Shown here: positions 6,526-10,943 of the stretch, in pieces
How the letters are laid out: each line of letters opens with the position of its first letter
Position numbering within the stretch: the first letter of the stretch is position 1
Source of the DNA: Cyclobacteriaceae bacterium
GTDB taxonomy: Bacteria; Bacteroidota; Bacteroidia; Cytophagales; Cyclobacteriaceae
DNA: 10,943 nt
Reading direction: 5' to 3'
Assembly: GCA_029882675.1 (NCBI GenBank)
Contig: JAOUKJ010000088.1
Location: forward strand, 1 to 10,943
The notes under the pieces: generated by a model
Told to the model about the DNA's origin: nothing
Databases searched by the model: none
Seen by the model: the letters and a program-made list of their open reading frames with translations, nothing else
Program-made: the position numbers and the translations under genes

Positions 6526-7245
6526 TTAATTTTCTTTTTTTAAATAAATATCCTTTTTAAAGAATTTCCAACCGCCGGCCATTGATGAAAGCATTCCCCT
6601 GCCTTCAACGCTATCATGATAAAAGACCAGATAAACGTGAAACATAGAAAAGATAACAAAAAACCAGGTAGCCATATGGTGCCAAAAACGAACAGCAGCA
6701 TCCCCTCCCATTAATGGCACGATCCATACAAAAGCCTGATAAATAGCTTTATCGCTCATTGCTGCATACATGCCAAATCCGGAAATTATCTGAAAAATAA
6801 AAACGATAAATAAAATGAAGTAGGTAAAGCTGGCCAGTGGATTATGTCCTATGATGATCATTTCTTTTCCTTTCATTTGAAAGATATCCAGTTTGAGTGC
6901 CTGCCAGAAACTCTTCCAGAATCTTTTACTCACAGGTAAAAAACTCCTCCAGTTTTCATACTTATTGCCGGCAAAACTGATGTATATCCTGAAAATAAAA
7001 TTTAAAACAAAGATTATCGCTGCCACAAAGTGAATAAACCGAATGGTTCCAAACCAATAACCAAACGATGCCTCTTTATTGGACATCAAAGCGGGCGGGT
7101 TGCCGATGACGTATCCCGTAAGGATAAGCGTCAGAATCGCCAACACATTCAACCAATGAAAGATACGCGTAGGCACAGAGTACACATATACCCTACGCAT
7201 ATTATCCCATTTCATCATTCTTGTTGTTGTTTGGGTCATCATCAA
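6526..7245 (-). CDS. hyaC: [NiFe]-hydrogenase b-type cytochrome subunit
   Basis: A 239-residue integral membrane cytochrome b that anchors the hydrogenase dimer and passes electrons from H2 to quinone. Four transmembrane segments are visible at about 31-48, 68-92, 137-160 and 190-209. Likely haem ligands are His30 (RIFHWLNVL), His72 (RFIHFVAAI), His189/His190 (RFWHHMATW) and His203 (FSMFHVYLVF). The segment IIIGHNPLA is typical of HyaC/HupC proteins. Its start is 14 bases after the large-subunit stop; the N-terminus has several possible start codons (Met1-3, 10, 11, 16), so the exact start is uncertain by up to 15 residues. The RxxYVYSVPTRIFHW block that aligns with E. coli HyaC begins at residue ~17. 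Confidence 0.95.
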   Translation of the reverse strand: MMMTQTTTRMMKWDNMRRVYVYSVPTRIFHWLNVLAILTLILTGYVIGNPPALMSNKEASFGYWFGTIRFIHFVAAIIFVLNFIFRIYISFAGNKYENWRSFLPVSKRFWKSFWQALKLDIFQMKGKEMIIIGHNPLASFTYFILFIVFIFQIISGFGMYAAMSDKAIYQAFVWIVPLMGGDAAVRFWHHMATWFFVIFSMFHVYLVFYHDSVEGRGMLSSMAGGWKFFKKDIYLKKEN

Positions 7246-7259
7246 ACTATTTTAATTTC

Positions 7260-8978
7260 TCAAAAAGTGTTTACCTGATGTACATATTTTCCTTTTTCAT
7301 CATACAGGTGTACGGCACAAGCCATACAGGGATCAAATGAATGAATCGTCCGGATGATCTCCACAGGCTGTTCCGGGTCTTCCACCGGTGTACCAATCAA
7401 TGAGGCTTCATACGCGGACATCTGACCTTCGGGATCTCTGGGCGAAGAGTTCCATGTTGACGGCACAACCAATTGGTAGTTATCAGTTTTTCCATCTTTA
7501 ATCACAATCCAGTGGGCCAGTGCACCGCGTGGTGCTTCCGTCATACCTACTCCCCGGGCTTCTAGCGGCCATGTTTCAGGATCCCATCGTTCGGTATTGG
7601 CCATCCGTTCGTCACCATTTTTTATATTGCTGATCAGTTGGTCAAAGAACTCCATAGACCAGTTGGCTACGAGTTGCGTTTCCAGGGCCCTGGCGGCTGT
7701 GCGGCCAAGGGTGGAAAACAAAGCATCTACAGGCACATTAAGTTTTTGTAATGTACTATCAACAATGTCCTTAAACTCATCCCTTCCGGAGGCATAACCC
7801 ACCAGCATACGCGCCAATGGGCCAACCTCCATGGGGTACCCATTCCAGCGTGGGGTTTTCACCCAACTGTATTTTCCCTCTACATTTAATTGGTCATAAG
7901 GGGGGTTGGGTCCCGTAAAATTCATTTTTGTCTCACCATACCAGGGAAATTTACCCACCTGGTCGCCATCGGAATAGGCATACCAGGAATGCGAAATAAA
8001 CTCTTTAAACTGCTCCTCATCCTTAGCATCAATATCCTTTACCTCACTGAGGTTTCTACCGATGATCACACCCCTTGGAAATTTAAAACTGGAAATATCC
8101 CGCACACCGTTGGTCGGCAAATCACCATAGGCCATATAGTTTTCCAAGCCGCCACCTATCGCGCCCCAATCCAGATAATAGGGCGCTACTGCAAGCACAT
8201 CGGGTATGTACACCTGTTCTATAAATCGTTTGGCTTCCTTAAAGAGGGTTCCCACATGGGCGAGCCGCTCAGCGTTGATTGCATTTACTTCATTGATATT
8301 CACCGAACAGGCCATACCTCCCACCAGATAATGGGGGTGTGGGTTTTTACCACCAAAGATGGTGTGGACTTTTATAATCTCCTTCTGCCACTCCAATGCT
8401 TCCAGGTAATGAGCCACCGCAATCAAATTAATCTCGGCAGGCAGTTTATAAGCCTTGTGCCCCCAGTAGCCATTTGCAAATATCCCCAACTGGCCACTAT
8501 CCACAAAGGATGTAAGGCGCTTTTGAAGGTCAGAGAAGTACCTGGGCGAACTCTTCGGATAATTGGATATGCTCCGCGCTATTTGCGAAGCCTGTTCCGG
8601 GTCAGCCTTTAAGGCATTAACGATATCTACCCAGTCAAGGGCATGCAAATGATAAAAGTGCACCACATGATCCTGAAGATACTGGGCGCAAAACATCAGG
8701 TTCCGAACCAATTCTGCATTTGGAGGCACAATGATATCCAGGGCATCCTCCACGGCTCGTACCGATGAAAGGGAATGCACGGTGGTACAGACGCCACATG
8801 CACGGCTGGTATAGGCCCAGATATCCCGGGGGTCTCTTCCTTTCACAATTTCTTCCAACAGCCTGACCATGGTTCCTGAACTATAGGCATCAACCACCTT
8901 CCCGTCCTGTATTTCCACTTCTACCCTCAGGTGGCCTTCAATACGTGTAATAGGGTCAATAACTATTCTTTCGCTCAT
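7260..8978 (-). CDS. hyaB: [NiFe]-hydrogenase large subunit, group 1
   Basis: A 572-residue catalytic subunit holding the NiFe(CN)2CO centre that oxidises H2. The N-terminal block DPITRIEGHLRVEVE includes the conserved Glu14. The L1 motif RACGVCTTVH supplies Cys61 and Cys64, and the L2 motif SFDPCMACAVH supplies Cys551 and Cys554. After His557 there are 15 residues (starting LYDEKGK), the extension expected to be removed by the HyaD-type protease encoded downstream. It is 25 bases after the small-subunit gene and 14 bases before the cytochrome gene, a clear operon. It has no signal peptide and should be carried across the membrane with the Tat-signal-bearing small subunit. All four metal-ligand cysteines are present and nothing is truncated. 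Confidence 0.98.
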   Translation of the reverse strand: MSERIVIDPITRIEGHLRVEVEIQDGKVVDAYSSGTMVRLLEEIVKGRDPRDIWAYTSRACGVCTTVHSLSSVRAVEDALDIIVPPNAELVRNLMFCAQYLQDHVVHFYHLHALDWVDIVNALKADPEQASQIARSISNYPKSSPRYFSDLQKRLTSFVDSGQLGIFANGYWGHKAYKLPAEINLIAVAHYLEALEWQKEIIKVHTIFGGKNPHPHYLVGGMACSVNINEVNAINAERLAHVGTLFKEAKRFIEQVYIPDVLAVAPYYLDWGAIGGGLENYMAYGDLPTNGVRDISSFKFPRGVIIGRNLSEVKDIDAKDEEQFKEFISHSWYAYSDGDQVGKFPWYGETKMNFTGPNPPYDQLNVEGKYSWVKTPRWNGYPMEVGPLARMLVGYASGRDEFKDIVDSTLQKLNVPVDALFSTLGRTAARALETQLVANWSMEFFDQLISNIKNGDERMANTERWDPETWPLEARGVGMTEAPRGALAHWIVIKDGKTDNYQLVVPSTWNSSPRDPEGQMSAYEASLIGTPVEDPEQPVEIIRTIHSFDPCMACAVHLYDEKGKYVHQVNTF

Positions 8979-9003
8979 GATTCATAACTTTTGTCTGTTG
9001 GAA

Positions 9004-10113
9004 TTAATTTTGCTCAAATTCCGCTTTCGATTCATCCACCTTTTCCTGGACATTTTTGCGTTGTCTTATTGTGGAAAGTGTAGCATGCGCGGCAATGGCG
9101 ACAGCAGTAGCTCCTGTTGCCACGAGTCCTACCTTATCGGCAGTTGATTCAATACCAAAGCCCGGGAAAGAAGCCAGGTGTCGGTAAAAAGGCCCATTAT
9201 CCCAGAAATTGGCCTCACTACAACCAATACAACCATGACCGGCCTGAATAGGGAATCCAACACCGTTGTTCCATCGTGTTACCCCACAGGCATTATAGGT
9301 CACCGGGCCACGGCAGCCCATTTTATACAGACAGTAACCTTTTTTAGCATTAGCATCATCAAAGCTCTCGACAAATAAGCCGGCATCATAATTTGGCCTG
9401 CGATAGCAGGTGTCGTGTATTCTGCGGGAATAAAATGCCTTTGGCCTTCCGGAGGAGTCAAGCTCGGGCAACCTGTCAAAAGTGAGAACATGGACAATCA
9501 CACCGGCCATCACTTCTCCAATAGGAGGGCATCCTGGCACCTTTACAATGGGTTTCCCCTTAATTATTTTATGGATGGGTGTTGCCGAAGTCGGGTTTGG
9601 ACTGGCCGCCTGTACACAACCATTACTTGCACAGCTGCCCCAGGCAATGATGGCTTTAGCGCCTTCTGCCACTTCTTTTAAAATATCCAGCGCCGAACGT
9701 CCGCCAATACAACAGCAATATTCCTGATCACCGGTAGGAACAGAACCCTCTACCAGTAATATATACTCTCCGTGGTGGTTGGTTATGGTATCATGCAGTG
9801 ATTTCTCGGCCATATGCCCGGAAGCGGCCTGCAATGTTTCGGTATAATTCAATGAAATGTTATCCAACAGGATATCTGCCACAATGGGGTGAGAAGACCT
9901 GATGAAGGATTCACTGCAACAAGTGCATTCCTGGAAGTGCATCCAGACTACGGGAGGTCGGGGTTTGGTTTCCAGTGCATGAGCTACTCTGCCAATACCA
10001 TGGGCCTCAATACCGATAAAGGCAGCCATCGTAGAACAGAATTTCATAAAGTCACGTCTGGAATAACCCTTTTGCCTGATCTCCTGATAAAGTGTATTGG
10101 CCTGTTTTGTCAT
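9004..10113 (-). CDS. hyaA: [NiFe]-hydrogenase small subunit with O2-tolerant cysteine signature
   Basis: A 369-residue Fe-S subunit exported by the Tat pathway: YSRRDFMKF at residues 17-25 is the twin-arginine motif, and cleavage is likely at AHA|LE after residue 46. In mature numbering (Leu47 = 1), Cys17, Cys20, Cys115 and Cys149 (GCPP) plus the extra Cys19 (ECTCC) and Cys120 (GSCASNGC) give the six-cysteine set of the [4Fe-3S] proximal cluster known from E. coli Hyd-1 and Ralstonia HoxK. The distal ligands (RIHDTC, YCLYKMGC) and the [3Fe-4S] ligands (YNAC, HGCIGC) are all present. A C-terminal hydrophobic segment (~328-346) is the membrane anchor. An unusual CCC triplet lies at residues 133-135. 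It is the first gene of the operon, after the divergent control region. Inferred: respiratory H2 uptake in the presence of oxygen. Confidence 0.97.
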   Translation of the reverse strand: MTKQANTLYQEIRQKGYSRRDFMKFCSTMAAFIGIEAHGIGRVAHALETKPRPPVVWMHFQECTCCSESFIRSSHPIVADILLDNISLNYTETLQAASGHMAEKSLHDTITNHHGEYILLVEGSVPTGDQEYCCCIGGRSALDILKEVAEGAKAIIAWGSCASNGCVQAASPNPTSATPIHKIIKGKPIVKVPGCPPIGEVMAGVIVHVLTFDRLPELDSSGRPKAFYSRRIHDTCYRRPNYDAGLFVESFDDANAKKGYCLYKMGCRGPVTYNACGVTRWNNGVGFPIQAGHGCIGCSEANFWDNGPFYRHLASFPGFGIESTADKVGLVATGATAVAIAAHATLSTIRQRKNVQEKVDESKAEFEQN

Positions 10114-10294
10114 AACTATCAGGTGTTTATGTTAAAGGGTGTATGATGTCAATTTCTATATCAATAGTAAGTTCTTCATTATTCTACCCATAACTGGTGA
10201 CATAAATCAGTATTTATACTGATTTATGTCATATTTATTGATCATATTAATGAGGAATTTGAACTTAAATATTATTAACATAAAATTTTAAGAT
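10114..10294. promoter_or_regulatory. Divergent control region between the hya operon and the hupE-like/hypAB genes
   Basis: This 181-base, AT-rich region must hold promoters for both directions. Its main feature is the perfect inverted repeat at 10198-10231. On the - strand, TACTATTG (10169-10162) is one mismatch from the TAnnTTTG -7 box and would place the palindrome centre about 55-60 bases upstream of a hyaA start site, but no good -33 box accompanies it. On the + strand, a TTTG (10258-10261) is followed only by a poor -7 match. No FNR/CRP-type TTGAT-N4-ATCAA site is complete. Confidence 0.6.
10198..10231. repeat. 34-base perfect inverted repeat, candidate operator
   Basis: TGACATAAATCAGTAT (10198-10213) is followed by a 2-base spacer (TT) and its exact reverse complement ATACTGATTTATGTCA (10216-10231). 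The 16-bp arms without a mismatch are far beyond chance. It lies between two divergent gene sets of the same pathway and lacks a T tract, so it is much more likely a regulator-binding site (or overlapping sites) than a terminator. The regulator is not recognised. Confidence 0.9.
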
Positions 10295-10513
10295 ATGAAA
10301 TTGGAAATTTTTTGTTTGAAAAAAGTATGGATCATAACCCTGTTATCGGTTTTACCATTGTTCGCGGCGGCCCACCCCGGCCATGGAGTAGAAGGCAGTG
10401 CGCTACAACATCACCTGTTGTCGCCTGTTCATGCTATACTGTTCATCCTTTTGGGAGTTGTCCTTTTTGGGATTTATAGGCTATACCAAAAAAAACAATC
10501 TGTCGGGGATTAA
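10295..10513 (+). CDS. Small HupE-like membrane protein with His-rich motif
   Basis: A 72-residue protein. Residues ~10-26 (KKVWIITLLSVLPLFAAA) form a signal peptide or first membrane helix. They are followed by a His-rich stretch HPGHGVEGSALQHHLLSPVH (27-46) and a membrane helix (~46-64) ending in a basic RLYQKK. An exported N-terminal HPGHG-like motif is typical of HupE/UreJ nickel or cobalt permeases, but those have about six helices and ~190 residues; this one has a single helix after the signal. It ends 6 bases before hypA, so it is in the hyp operon. Inferred: binding or delivery of nickel at the cell envelope for the hydrogenase. It could also be an unrelated accessory membrane protein. 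The gene is well supported by context and composition; the function is not. Confidence 0.8.
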   Translation: MKLEIFCLKKVWIITLLSVLPLFAAAHPGHGVEGSALQHHLLSPVHAILFILLGVVLFGIYRLYQKKQSVGD

Positions 10514-10519
10514 AAGCCC

Positions 10520-10864
10520 ATGCATGAACTTTCCGTGACACTGAGTATTTTAGACATTGCTGAAAAAGAAGTGATGAAGGCAGGCGCAAAAAAAGTGTCC
10601 AGAATAAATCTGGAAATAGGCGGCCTGGCCGGGATTGAACCCTCAGCGCTGGACTTTGCATGGGAACAGGCCAAAATAAATACCGTTCTGGCAACCGCTG
10701 AAAGGATCATTGAAAACGTACCGGCTGAAGCACTTTGCCTGGAATGTAAACACAGCTATTTCCTTAATAATCGCTTTGATCCCTGCCCTTCATGTGGTAG
10801 TTATTTTAAAGATATTATTAAAGGGAAAGAACTAAAGATCAAGTCTATCAGTATTGAATATTAA
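10520..10864 (+). CDS. hypA: HypA hydrogenase nickel incorporation protein
   Basis: A 114-residue cytoplasmic metallochaperone that, with HypB, delivers nickel to the hydrogenase large subunit. The N-terminus MHELSVTLSI contains the nickel ligand His2 with the invariant Glu3, which fixes the start at 10520. The zinc site is formed by Cys73 and Cys76 (CLEC) and Cys89 and Cys92 (CPSC). Length is normal. It follows the HupE-like gene by 6 bases and precedes hypB by 12 bases. The target enzyme is the divergently encoded hydrogenase. Confidence 0.97.
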   Translation: MHELSVTLSILDIAEKEVMKAGAKKVSRINLEIGGLAGIEPSALDFAWEQAKINTVLATAERIIENVPAEALCLECKHSYFLNNRFDPCPSCGSYFKDIIKGKELKIKSISIEY

Positions 10865-10876
10865 ACGTAAATAAAG

Positions 10877-10943
10877 ATGTGCAGTACATGCGGTTGCGGA
10901 AGTCCGGAAAATGGGTATCAGATTATCACACCTGAAGAAGCCA
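10877..10943 (+). CDS. hypB: HypB nickel GTPase, N-terminal fragment (runs off window)
   Basis: Only the first 22 codons are visible. The protein starts MCSTCGCGSPENGYQI, the CxxCGC motif that binds nickel at the N-terminus of many HypB proteins. The position 12 bases after hypA fits the usual hypA-hypB order. The GTPase domain lies beyond the window end, so the identification rests on this motif and the gene order. Confidence 0.88.
   Translation, partial: MCSTCGCGSPENGYQIITPEEA

Noticed and set aside
7890..8612. 240-codon open frame antisense to the hydrogenase large subunit
   Set aside because: It lies wholly inside the strongly conserved hyaB gene, and its translation shows no domain or gene-like composition.
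10198..10231. Palindrome as an intrinsic terminator or transposon end
   Set aside because: No T tract follows on either strand, it lies between divergent genes with no transcript to end, and there is no transposase or target duplication nearby.
10232..10255. FNR-like half site (TTGAT) after the palindrome
   Set aside because: The second half ATCAA at the right spacing is missing, so it does not make an FNR/CRP box.

Overview
The window looks like a chromosomal segment of a Bacteroidota bacterium, most likely of the Cytophagales type. This rests on the moderate, AT-leaning base composition, the lack of Shine-Dalgarno sequences in front of clear genes, candidate TAnnTTTG-type -7 promoter boxes, and the style of the chemotaxis proteins. 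The genus cannot be told from the sequence alone.

Bases 1-5296 (+ strand) carry a compact chemotaxis run. It holds the C-terminal end of cheR (cut by the window edge), a soluble histidine-kinase-like protein, cheD, cheB, and, after a 372-base gap, a two-transmembrane chemoreceptor with a NIT-type sensor domain. The first genes are nearly or actually overlapping and must be one operon. A perfect 14-bp hairpin with T tracts on both sides (5312-5349) ends this run and also faces a convergent single-domain cheY (5385-5741, - strand). Together these genes form the adaptation and output part of a chemotaxis pathway: CheR methylates, CheB demethylates, CheD deamidates the receptor, and CheY is the response regulator. 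CheA and CheW are not in the window.

Bases 5997-10113 (- strand) are a hyaA-hyaB-hyaC-hyaD operon for a membrane-bound group 1 [NiFe]-hydrogenase: Tat-exported small subunit, large subunit, cytochrome b and maturation protease. The small subunit has both extra cysteines that define the oxygen-tolerant [4Fe-3S] proximal cluster, so this is predicted to be an O2-tolerant uptake hydrogenase feeding H2 electrons to the quinone pool.

Bases 10114-10294 are the divergent regulatory region, with a striking perfect inverted repeat (two 16-bp arms, 2-base spacer). To its right (+ strand) are a 72-residue HupE-like small membrane protein, hypA and the start of hypB, which are nickel handling and insertion genes.

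Main points of interest: (1) the kinase in the che operon has Asn in place of the phosphorylatable His but keeps the ExxN pattern of HisKA phosphatases; (2) the chemoreceptor ends in a pentapeptide of the CheR/CheB-docking type on a long hydrophilic tether; (3) the large palindrome between the hydrogenase structural and maturation genes; (4) a Cys-Cys-Cys triplet in the hydrogenase small subunit; (5) the HupE-like mini protein; (6) an 8-G tract in the predicted cheY leader.
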